NCBI GenBank assembly: GCA_009760855.2
Contig: WPIO01000311.1
Location: 37,504-101,503, forward strand
Direction: 5' to 3'
Source of the DNA: Cristatella mucedo
Lineage: Eukaryota > Bryozoa > Phylactolaemata > Cristatellidae
DNA: 64,000 nt
The position numbers were made by a program, and so were the translations under genes. Below are positions 34,173-64,000 of this stretch, piece by piece. Position 1 is the stretch's first letter; the number at the start of each line of letters is the position of its first letter. The notes below the pieces were generated by a model that did not search any database, was not told the origin of the DNA, and saw only the letters and a list, made by a program, of their open reading frames with translations.

Positions 34173-34399
34173 TGAAGTTCGTCTTGCTCGTCCAGACAAT
34201 GTTCCTCTTCAATACTTTTCGTCTGTGACTGGTCTGGCAATTCAGTAGACGATTTTTGCTTCCTTGGTTATTTTAGAAAAATACCGCCCGCCCCCTTTTG
34301 TTTTTTGTCTTTTGCTCTTTGGCCTTTTCAGCCCTACTCTTACGGCTTTGAGCTCCTGACGGTTTCTTATTATCTATGACCCTGTAAAAAGTAACACAA

Positions 34400-36300
34400 T
34401 TTATTCTTTTTATAGGACTCCTCATCAACGCCTGGCCCAGCGCCTCGAGCATAACGGATCGACTATTGCGAGTTCGGCTTTTGTGCTACCTGACCGTAGA
34501 CTATCGCATGGCCGGTTCCTATAATTCAGGAATCACGAATACTAGTTCTGTGGCTATTTTGAGATGTTAGTGGTTTATGGTTCTATATCATGTATTGCGT
34601 TGCTATTCCTCCTATGGCCAGTTTATGGCTTAGAGTGATTCCCCACTGGGTGTAAATGGTTGACAACCAGCAATTGTTAATGCTGGAATGCAGCAACCTC
34701 CAGCCAGAAGCGAGAGGCGGCTGCTGATCGTCCAGTCACCGGCTCCAGGCCGAGGCTACGGACAAAGTTTCGGCCCGACTAGCTGCGGCACTCCTCACCT
34801 CGGCCCGGCCAGCAGCCTGATCGAACCGGCGACCCTGGACGACCGCTGCCTGTGTGCCTGCTGTGCAGGCAGTGCAGAAGCAGACAGCGAGAACGAGCAG
34901 CAGCCGACAGCAAAAGCAAGAGCGGCAGAGGCTCGCGTGGTTCGTGCGCCACCTCACGACCGTGGACGGAGACGGACCCTAGTGGGGGGGGGGCGCCTAT
35001 ATGGGTCCGAGTTACATAATCTTCAGCCAAACACCTCGACTGTCAACTTACCTTCGAAGCTAGTACGACTTGAGCCTGATAGGCCCAACTATAGGTCATG
35101 CCCTTGAGGACCGCAGCAACTTGAGGCCTCTGACTCGAGATTTCCCTTGCGCCTTTGAGTACTGCAGTACCCAGAGAGGCCTTTGATACATGAGCCGCCT
35201 TTGAAGCTTGGAAGAATGGACTCGCTAGCGCCGGGACGGATTCTCTAGCAGCAGCAGCCCTTGGTGAACGGGAAACCAGCAGAGGATTCTCTGCCGTTGG
35301 TTTGAGCACCCTCGATACGCGACTCCGCGGGGCAGCTCTCTGCAAGGCAACTGCACATCATCCATCCCTCACAGCCGCTCTTTAGTTGCTACGTACCCCA
35401 TCGGAGAGGGTCGAGTACGGTGTGACCCAACCCAGGCGCTGCCGGCTTCAGCTGCGCTGCCCAGCTCTTGTACTGCCTGTTGCAGCCGCCGTTGGTCTCC
35501 GAGACGAATGCGCCCTCTCGGAACGAGGTCGTCGACCTGCGCCCGCAAAACCTCTAGCCAAAACCACATCCGCTGCGAATAGTTCGAGCAGCCACATCCG
35601 CTTGCTCATGCATTCCTCATAGCCGCTTTCAATAATCATATCCATTCAATTTCATATCCATTCAATAATCTGCCAACAAGCTTTGACGCGGAAAGTTTGG
35701 CATGGCGTCAGTCATTAAACCCTCAGCAAAAGATGGCAGCCATCTTTTAGTTTTCCAGTATTTTTCTGGCGCGCGCCACCGCCCCCCCCCTGAGCCCAGC
35801 GCCTGCCCGAGGCGGCTGCCTAGCTCGCCTAGTGAAAGCGCGGGTCCTGCTTCGCAGTCCAGGAAACGCCTCGGTCGCTGCGTCTCCGCAAACCCGGGAT
35901 GGCAGCTCGGCGGTGCGCATGCAGCTGGTGGCCGCAAGGGGGCGCGCGCACTGGGGTGGAGAGTGCTCGCCTGCTTCTCCCGCGTGCTGCGACCGTCGCA
36001 GCGTCTCTGTCTGCCTCTAAGTCATCGTCACCGTAGCGACTTCCCGCTCCGCTTGCTCACTAGCCAATGTCTAGGCATAATAGACATTGACGTTATAGAC
36101 GTTGTCTAGTCATCCTCACGCGAAAGAGTTCTCCTCCCAGCGGACTCCCGCGCTGTCTGCATCGCAATCCGTGCCCCGCCACCGGTCCGCTCATTTAGAC
36201 CAGGTCATGTAGACCCTCCCCTCTTACATTAACTCGATGCAGCTAGCGCCTCGCGAAAACCGCCGACAACTTCACGCTTCATTGTTATTTGCCCCGGCGG
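34400..36300. other. GC-rich stretch; no gene recognised
   Basis: Two GC-rich parts (34690-35350 and 35740-36030). A minus-strand frame ends at a good donor-like AAG|GTAAGT at 35053, after an Ala/Ser/Lys-rich segment, but shows no S6K similarity. Confidence 0.35.
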
Positions 36301-36309
36301 CCCCTGCTA

Positions 36310-36955
36310 TTAACGCACTGTGGTTGGGCTACCGAAGAAAGCAGCTAGGGCCACTGTAGTTGACTATGAATATGGCTGCAAGGCTGCTAGTCTTCAAGTC
36401 CCAGAGGTTTGACCACGTGTCTCCTTTGCTAAAAGAGCTAGGATGGCTGCCGGTTGAGCAAAAGATACAAGGCAAAGTTCTGACGCTGACCCACAAGGCC
36501 CGCCACGGCTTGGCTCCTTCGTACCTAGCTGAACTGCTGCACCAGTTTCAGCCTCTTCGAGCCCTCGGGTCCTGTGTGGACAATATATTAGCCGTTCCAT
36601 TTCTCCGCTTAAAGACCGTCGGCGACGGAAGCTTTAGCTCTGCAGGTCCTAGGCTGTGGAACTCGCTTCCACAATTCTTACGCAACGACAACTAATCTCC
36701 TGCTGCCGACTATGGCTCATCCTTTTCAGTGGTCCTGAGCTGCTACTTCCGTGCTACTCACTACCTCAACTGCTCTCCTGACTCTGCTATGCTTCCCACG
36801 TTCTCATTGTTGCGTGAGACGAAGTCTGTTGGCTACCGAATGCGTACCGAAAGCCACTTAGGCTGTGAGTGTGCTATACAAAACTCTCCTGCGTAACACC
36901 GACATAGTCTTTATGGCTTTATGGAGTTACAGACGGAGATACATTACATTACTGT
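36310..36955 (+). mobile_element. LINE-B 3' part
   Basis: From GLPKKAARATVVDYEYGCK-like degenerate start through [38 protein letters not shown] and GPRLWNSLPQFLRNDN to the GATACATTACATTAC tail. Confidence 0.88.
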
Positions 36956-37387
36956 AGCGGCTCTTGAAATAGTGTCCTTTGAGCGCAGGTAATGCACTCG
37001 CAATTGTGCTACTCCTCTCAGACGCTCGACAAACAACGGCAAAGCTGGCACCTTGAAGAAAGGCTAAGAAGTCGTACGCACAGCACATACAGGTATTTAA
37101 GCAGGTATGCCGACGGTGGCGAACACTTCGGCACCTTTCAAAGAGACGGTTTGTTGGCCATCGATTAAGAAAGCAACTCTAGACCAAGAGAACTTATGCA
37201 ACTTCCGCCCAGTCTTACTGCTACCGTTCATGGACACTGAAACAAGTTGTGGCAGACCAGCTGAACTATTATATTAAATTTTTAAACCTAGTAAGTAAGG
37301 TCCAGCCTAGTTTTAGAGCTATTCACTTCCAAAAGTCAGCATTGCTTTGGGTGTACAACGACATTAACAATAATAATAGTAATAATA

Positions 37388-37535
37388 GGCCGAGCTGGTT
37401 TGGTCTAGCGGTTAAGGTGCTCGCCCCGACCAAGGTCTGACCGAGGTCGTGGGCTCGAGCCCTGGGGCATATGTGAAGCGCCTGAATAGAGATTAAGTTC
37501 TCTAAGGGCACTATATAAATTAATTATATATATAT
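37388..37535 (+). mobile_element. SINE-1, well preserved
   Basis: A tRNA-derived SINE of about 148 bp. The head has an A-box-like TGGTCTAGCGGTTAAGGTG and a B-box-like GTGGGCTCGAGCCCT; the tail is GAAGCGCCTGAATAGAGATT then AAGTTCTCTAAGGGCACTAT and an AT-rich end. It lies inside an AAT/AGT repeat. Confidence 0.88.
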
Positions 37536-37538
37536 GTA

Positions 37539-37760
37539 ATAATAGTAATAATGCATTTGTTATAGTGCCCTCAGAGAATACAATCTCTATCTCGGCACTT
37601 TACATTTGCTGCAAATGAAGAATGATTGAATGGTTAGTGGTAGTACAATAACAACAAGCATAACATGGTTAGAGGTGACATGCACAGGGTCAGCATGCAA
37701 ATATAGTTAGTGGCAGCATGCACAATGTCAGCACGCATAAGCACACAAAGGACATTTCTC
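37539..37760 (-). mobile_element. LINE-A 3' fragment
   Basis: Inverted tail and 3' UTR. It follows directly on a plus-strand SINE-1. Confidence 0.8.
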
Positions 37761-38021
37761 ACGAATGAATACTTAAATAGAGTGCCTCTGCTTGTTTTGC
37801 TCGATATTTCGGCAGTGCTTGATACTAGCTATCACCGAGTCCTCATCGAGTGCCTCTCATCTCGACCAGACATTACTGGTACTGCACTGCAATGGTTTAG
37901 GTCCTATCTCGATGGGAAACTACAGAGTATTGATGTCAATAGGCAAAAATCATACGAGGAGCTCATTATAGAATGGGGCAGCTCAAGGATCTGTGCTTGG
38001 TTCACTTCTTTTCAAACTAAT

Positions 38022-38086
38022 AATAATAATGATACTAACACACTTGATAAATCACCCTCAGAGAACTCAATCTCTTTCCAGGCGCT
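38022..38086 (-). mobile_element. LINE-A tail nested in a LINE-A RT
   Basis: AATAATAATGATACTAACAC then CCCTCAGAGAACTCAATCTC complement of the tail. It sits between the codons for LLF and VYTL of the host LINE. Confidence 0.75.
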
Positions 38087-38096
38087 TTACGTTTAT

Positions 38097-38362
<266 letters not shown>

Positions 38363-39589
38363 AGTTATTATCGCAAAAAAAATCTAGGCTCCTAATTATA
38401 TGCCGATGGCACACAAATGTACGTATGCCTCGATCCCTCTCAGCATTCACCAAGCACGTCAAATTCTCTCGCGTTTCTTGCTGCATGTGTTTTGTTGTGC
38501 TGACATCCTCTCTTGGATGGCAGCAAACTTTCTCTGAATTGATTCAAATTAAATGATGAGAAAACCAACTCACTAGCTATCGGCGAACCTGGTGAGACCA
38601 AGCGATTCGAAAGTTTAACGCTTAAAATCAGCTCAGCGAGCGTATCTTCTCTAAAATTTACACAAAATCGAGGTGACCTGTTTCAAAGTCATCTTTCACT
38701 CGACGATCAGTCGTCTGCCTGGTTTTAACTACGTAAAATTGTGATAACTTGGGCCTGCTTAGACAGGGATATTACATCCAAGTTGGTCAATGATTTGCGA
38801 CACATTGTTTTAATTTCTGTAATTCACTGACTTACAGGTCTACTGGCGCACTTAATAAGGCACTAATAGTTGGTGCAAAACTCTGAAGTCACGCTTTTCT
38901 GTGGTGAGCGTTGCAGTTGATGCATTACACCACTTCATTACACCAATTCTCACGGACCTGCACTGGCTCTACATAAAGTAGCGTATTGATATTGAAGTTT
39001 GTATCTCACATCTAGAACCCTTCATTTTCTACCTCGGCCGACCTATCCAAACTACTTACCCATCAGGCTAGTCATAGTACCACGTGGTCTCTAGACTCAA
39101 GCCTTTTACTCGTGCCTCTAACAAACCTCAAATCCTTTGACGGGAGTTTTTTTTCAGCTCGTATGCTCGCTGCCTCAGCATGGAACTCACTAACGACTAA
39201 TATTCCGAATTTTCTGATTTGACGCCGCTCAAAAAGAAGCAAGAAACCTACATGTTGCTCAAAGTATTTGTTCCGTCCGTGCGATTAGTCCTTTATGTCC
39301 TAATGGATGATTATTATATCCTAATAAATGATTATTTTATGTTATCACTGATCAATTGACATGCTTCTTTTGCAGCATGCATATATAAAGTGCTTAGAAA
39401 GAGATTTACTTCTTTGTCGGTGCTATACTAATATTGTATTACTAGTATGAGCTTGAATTGAACTGCCCTGAGAGAACCATTCAATTTAAGCCACTAATGA
39501 GAAGCCTTGAGCCAGCGAGTGGCTACGAGCATCCCGGAGAGCTCGTCGTTTCAGACAGACAGAGAGTTCTCACAGTAGTTACGGTGCTC

Positions 39590-39722
39590 ACTTTTAACGA
39601 CCGAGGTCGTGGGCTAGAGTCCTGCGGTCGACCATACTTCCTTTGCAGCATATGTAAAGTGCCTAGAAAGAGTTAAGTGCTCTGAGGGCGCTATACAAAC
39701 GTATTATTATTGTTATTATTAC
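39590..39722 (+). mobile_element. SINE with tRNA-like head and LINE-A-type (ATT) tail
   Basis: ACGGTGCTCAC...GACCGAGGTCGTGGGCTAGAGTCCTG forms the tRNA-like half (coordinates 39580-39625). A body CCTTTGCAGCATATGTAAAG matching LINE-A's 3' UTR follows, then AGAAAGAGTTAAGTGCTCTG and GTATTATTATTG. A further tail piece lies at 39735-39800. Confidence 0.75.
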
Positions 39723-40689
39723 ATGTATTATTTTGTGTGTAGCGCTTGAAGGAGTGCTCTTAGGGCGCTATATAAGTGAATTTCGTTTATTTATTTTAAG
39801 CTCTTTGGGCACCTGCCTTCTAGATGGAGTCATTGTCAGCGACTCTCCGCAGCCCTGGAAAATCCTAAAAAAAAACGAACGCAGCAAGCAATTATTTGTC
39901 TCTGCCTTAAATTGGAGACGACTCTTACATTATGTTGCTCCAATCTGACCCAGTCATTCTTATTATTCAGGACGGGATGCATCCGTCGACTTGTACTCCG
40001 ATCCGTCGACCTGTACTCACTGTTTTCGATTTGGTCTCGTGACTATGGACAGACAGGCCTTCTACCTACCGAATCGCGGAGCGGTGAAACTAGCATTGCC
40101 GGTGGGTCCCAAGTTTCAATTTGATCAAGCATCAAGACGACGCTTATTAGACACGCAAAGATAGATAAATACACGGACAGAGTGCGCCAAACTACGGGAA
40201 AGCACAGCGCATGTTTTAAAACTTAGCAACAAGTATTTAAGGAATAGAGAAACAAGCATCTGATGAGCGTAGTCTGTTTCGAAAGCCTTCATTTTTTCGC
40301 TTTAGGATGATAGTTTTTACTTTTTGAATGCCATGACACCCGGATCGGACTAGGCGGCACCAGATGCGGAAGACGAATTTTACGCAGAACCAAACTTATT
40401 CATCAAGGGGTCCGCGATCGGACGTAGCTCCGCGGCGGCGAATTGGGAGACGGGCGGCGATGTTCGAGCAGGGCGTGGCAAATCTCTTCGGATTGGCGAT
40501 GGAACCGCGCGAGCGTTCTCGCAGAGAGAAAAACCCGCAAACGCGGCCCGGCAAGTCTTCCGCTCAGGAACAGCTTCGGCTCATCACCGCTCCGCGTGAG
40601 AGCGCAGCAGCTCGCGATGACGGCAGCACGGAGGGGGCGGGGCGGGGTGGCAAGCACCGTGGCTTGGCAACCAGCTTCCGGGTCTTAGC

Positions 40690-40835
40690 ACAGGGCTAAG
40701 ATGCTCGCTCCTCACGAACGAGGTCGTGGGTTCGAGTCCTGCAGTGGGCGATCCTTTATTGCCAATTGCAAGCGGCGGCGATAGCCGTTAAGGCTCTCCT
40801 GCCACCATACAAATGAAGCTGCTAAATCAGCTAAC
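40690..40835 (+). mobile_element. SINE-2 copy
   Basis: A second tRNA-derived family. Box B is a good match: GTGGGTTCGAGTCCTG. The body GGGCGATCCTTTATTGCCA and GCGATAGCCGTTAAGGC is followed by ACCATACAAATGAAGCTGC and AAATCAGCTAACC. No LINE-A-type tail. Confidence 0.8.
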
Positions 40836-40839
40836 CTTA

Positions 40840-43800
40840 AACTCTAGCCGGCCTCCGATATCGTTACCGACCGTCCGGCGTTAACTTGAGCTGTCCACGG
40901 ATGTGAGCTAGCGCTCTGGCGGCGTTGTTATTTCCATTTTCTCGCTGCCAATAGAGAGCCGTCTAAATTATAATTTTACAGCTCCAGTTATCGGTATTTC
41001 CGCAACTCAAGTACCCTCCCCTCGATTTCTCCATTCCTGGCTACTGAGATGCTCAAAACGTTTGCAAGTTACTTAACCACGTTGAATGAGCGTCGGAGTT
41101 TCGTGCACTTACATTTGCACATCACCGGGCTAAAGAAGGTTTAACGCCTTCAAAAAGCTCGCGATACTCTGTTGACAGTATGACACACACCACACCTTAT
41201 AAATTGTTTTAGCGACAGCGATAGTTTCAACCTTTTATCGCTTCTTTCAGCACGGAAAGGGGGTTAACACCTTTCGTGGCTGGTAAAGTCGGGCGTTGCT
41301 CAGTCCTAGAATTAATCCACTTGCGAGCCTCATGTAGCTTCAAGAGGTCGTGCAAATCCACAAGCAATCCCTGAAGCAATGCGGATGGAAACGATCGCAT
41401 CTGCGCTCCTTTAGTGCTCGGCAGCTTTGCAACACTGAATGTTGGGATTGAAACTTAGTTGGGAGTTAGTTGAATTGTATTGGTTGAATTCATACTCAGG
41501 GAGCACGGCCAGCGACTCAATTTCACCAAGGCGTAGCTGAAGTAAAAGGAGTTATATTAGTGCAGCTATTTGCATTACATCTACTTACATTTTCGTTTCG
41601 TTAAGAAAGAAAACTTCACTGACATGATAAACTCTTGACTTAGCATGAACCAGATGGCTTTCTACGAATGCTGTATTACTATCGTTAGTTGTCAGAAGTG
41701 GTAGTGGGAACGTATTTGCACTTATTAGGCACGACAGGTACTTTCAAACTCTCAGGCTAGCGGCGTCTACCAACTGTTAGTCGAAATAAGCATTCGCAGG
41801 ATCGTGGCAAAAGAAGCTAACAAAGCAGCAGTCTGTTACCAGTTAATTAACAGGTTCGCCAGTCGCCGTCAGCCATCTTTTTTTTATATAAAACGATTGG
41901 CTGATCAGGAAATGGTCCAGCTGTACTATCAAAGGAATTTCTTGATTATCCCACATATATGGGGTTTAACCTCACTATAGTTGCTTCGCATCTTTAGAAC
42001 TTGGTGCACTCAAGAATCGTCGAGGTCAAACCCGTCGTAAAATCTGAAAATTAATAACTAATTTGCATGGAAAAGAATTTTTCAGTCGGCTTACTTGACA
42101 AGCCACAGGGCCACACAATCTGAGGGCGCAGTCTAGCACGTGCAGCCTCACACCCTCGGAAGATTGTCTCGTCGGGTTGACTCTTTGATGGGCTATACGA
42201 AACTTCCAAGTATCACGTGACTTAAATTAATATTTCACGCGACCTTTTACTTCTAGCCTCAAGGCGCTGTAAAGTTACTGTATGGCAATTATGCGTAAAA
42301 AATCATCCAAGATATGGTTAATCCATAAACATGTTTACTAAGCCTCCAGGGGGCTACAGGAGCGCTCGTACGATTTTTTTTTACACTACTAGCTTTTTTT
42401 AATCACGAAAATACCGAGGCACACCGCCAGTCTTATGGCTTGAACAGAACATCTACAGACAGAACCACTACACAAGGTTTTGTTGCGATAGGAGTTAAGA
42501 ATTAGTGTAAGACAGGTTCAACACACGAGCTATAACAGGATTAAAAATGAAAATATTCATAAGCTAAATAACTAACGGTGAAATGCATTGCACTTTAGGT
42601 TTTGAGCTTACGATGCATTTGTAATTTATATTACGCTAGAGCTCACTGCTTGTGGACTCGCTTCGCTGAGTCGTAAAAGTCTACTACACCACCGGAAGAA
42701 CTGGTCGCCATTTTGCCCCGTGACGGAGAACTTTCTTGCTTGAATTAGTATTAATATACATCCAGTAGAACACGTGACCTGCCCTTTTAGCTATGTATCA
42801 TTGACTTTCAAAATGTCGGTCATTTAAAACCAAAAGACCACGTAAACAGCACCAGCATCCAGAGTTCTATCACATAGCCTAGGTGCTAGGCCCCAACTTG
42901 TATTCTTGAGCTAGATTTAATCAAGCAGTTCATATCCAGCATTCATTTCCAGGATGGCCAACCAAAGGAACTGGACGTAGGACTTCCGAAGTAGCATATC
43001 ATTTCCTGCACTCCTATCGCATCGGCTGAATAGGTCCTAAACGTCTAGCCACAGAATGCCCGATTGCTAGAAATTACGACCTGGTTTTTCGAATTAGCCT
43101 TGTGTAGTTCACGAGATACAGCCACGAGGTCCTTTCCGAGGGTTTGTTGAATGCAACATTATAAGTCGGTGGTTTATTTAGACGACGTGAGTCAAGGTCG
43201 TGCTGCCCCAATTGCCTGTGCATAGTTGCCAACCTACACTCTGCAGCTCATTTGACGTCACAGGTGTCTTTTGCATATGCAGCATACTGGTTGCTTTAAA
43301 TACGCACACCTGCTCCTTTTTCGCAAGATCTATCAAACGAATACGACGAGATAGAAAGGACATAATGTCGGCACACGCACGCTAAGATTCGGTTAGGTTC
43401 ACATCACGGACAACTCAGCTAAACGCAACCTTTGGAGCAGCTCCCTGTTGTGCATGACATGCGTAACAGCTGACTAATCAAACACAGTGAGGGGTCAAGT
43501 AAGTCGGGACACGAATTGTGAACAGTTGACGACAAAAGATATGAGGCACACTGCATTCACAACAATACTGACACCTTGTGAGTTTTAATCCATCCTCTGC
43601 AGTGCTCAGTCAAACAGGAAGCCATGACGGAGGCGTGACTGATTTTTCTTGGGGGGGAGGGGCTGCAAGGATGGGAGTGGGCAGCAGCAGCCAACTAAAA
43701 CAGGATGAATATAGTTGAAGCTGGCTCCACACGAAGGTGGCACTTTGAGTCGTGGGGTGGGGATAATCACCTAAAAAAAACCGCCGCCAGATGCAGATCG

Positions 43801-44051
43801 CTGCCAGCAGCAAATGCGAGTGCGTCGACAGGCGATGCCCTGTGGCAACAAAAATCATCTTGCAATCCAACCAGGGCGCTGTTTGTTAATATCATCGAGG
43901 ACAGCAGGAGCAACGTATGAAAAACCCTGAAAATGAAGAAGTGAAGCTTGTAAAGTTTGCCGCAGGCCTCCAACGATTAAAGATGAAGAGAACACTCGAT
44001 GGCGTTACAGATACAAATATTGAGCTGGGACATACAGCAGCCTTCACTCAC
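40840..44051. other. AT-richer DNA downstream of the last found S6K copy B exon
   Basis: Almost free of the LINE and SINE families that fill the rest of the window. It is the natural place for copy B's last exons and 3' UTR, but I found no FTYVA-type codons on the minus strand. Confidence 0.4.

Positions 44052-64000
<19,949 letters not shown>

Larger units (their letters stand above)
31115..34390 (-). pseudogene. hAT-family (ZMYM/TTF-finger type) transposase relic, with two LINE insertions
   Basis: On the minus strand, segments of a hAT transposase of the kind annotated as zinc finger MYM-type 1-like occur in order. Near 34380: KKPSGAQSRKSRAEKAK, the usual basic N-terminus. At 33240-33590: a TTF-type finger region with DFPKDSHNKRCSLLHY and KDVKFCFYCMLF. 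At 32890-33102: DUF4371-like SNEKLLALWDRSFLKFVE and TDKETFVHYLGKDTQSELI. At 31330-31560: the C-terminal dimerisation segment around NLSATLKKLYW and GEKRF-like residues. Near 31120-31200: the C-terminal TSLDMKEAVCEFATKKAR. Stops and frameshifts are scattered through it. LINE-A fragments at 33650-34172 and 31209-31303 interrupt it. Confidence 0.82.

Noticed and set aside
35053-35345. Ala/Ser/Lys-rich minus-strand frame ending in a GTAAGT donor, considered as the S6K copy B C-terminal tail
   Set aside because: No hydrophobic motif or other S6K similarity, and repetitive composition. The donor alone is not enough.
35369-35400. GYVA on the minus strand as a hydrophobic-motif candidate
   Set aside because: The context is SPMGYVATKERL with no acceptor in the right place and no F-T before Y.
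37395-37460. Possible tRNA gene in SINE-1
   Set aside because: Same head occurs in several dispersed copies with a LINE-like tail, so it is a SINE promoter.
40715-40745. Possible functional tRNA gene (GTGGGTTCGAGTCCTG)
   Set aside because: Only the B-box half looks tRNA-like, no full cloverleaf is apparent, and the flanks match SINE-2 copies elsewhere.

Overview
This is nuclear DNA from an animal, most likely an invertebrate. It has spliced genes with GT-AG introns, L2/CR1-type retrotransposon fragments, tRNA-derived SINEs, a Tc1 and a hAT transposon relic, and very long simple repeats. No bacterial-style gene runs, rRNA or CRISPR arrays were seen. The species cannot be named from the sequence alone.

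The genic content I can support is a head-to-tail pair of p70 ribosomal protein S6 kinase (S6K) genes, both on the minus strand. Copy A runs from a CpG-rich first exon at 20776-20871 (TOS motif FDLEL) through six kinase exons at 8262-8379, 5146-5214, 4923-4994, 4403-4536, 4127-4227 and 1126-1216, then leaves the window on the left. Copy B may begin at or beyond the right edge (possible donor at 63984) and runs through twelve clear exons between 58714 and 44052. These cover the kinase domain and the AGC C-terminal tail as far as the turn motif. In the six exons seen in both copies, exon lengths (118, 69, 72, 134, 101, 91 bp) and phases are identical. The proteins match at about 156 of 192 positions by hand count. 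Catalytic residues are present in both, so I read them as two live tandem paralogs. I did not find copy B's hydrophobic-motif exon (T389 equivalent) or the short exon expected between the TOS exon and the kinase start.

Layout: 1-8.4 kb, copy A kinase exons with a Tc1 relic and a LINE-B in introns. 8.4-20.8 kb, copy A intron 1, full of decayed LINE-A and LINE-C pieces. 20.1-21.3 kb, copy A exon 1 and CpG-rich start region. 21.3-44 kb, intergenic DNA and/or the 3' end of copy B: LINE-B, the best LINE-A copy, GC-rich blocks, an 820-bp GA array, and a hAT relic with two nested LINE insertions. 44-58.7 kb, copy B. 58.7-64 kb, copy B upstream intron.

The repeats form a small ecosystem. LINE-A ends in (ATT)n, LINE-B in ACATTAC repeats, and LINE-C is a third related family. 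SINE-1 has a tRNA-like head and a 3' tail that copies the LINE tail hairpin (GCGCCT...AGAGATTAAGTTCTCT...AGGGCGC), so it probably uses LINE machinery. SINE-2 has a different tRNA head and body. The oddest non-coding structures are a perfect 30-bp palindrome beside a copy B splice donor, a 16-bp-arm hairpin near copy A exon 1, and a head-to-head SINE pair.
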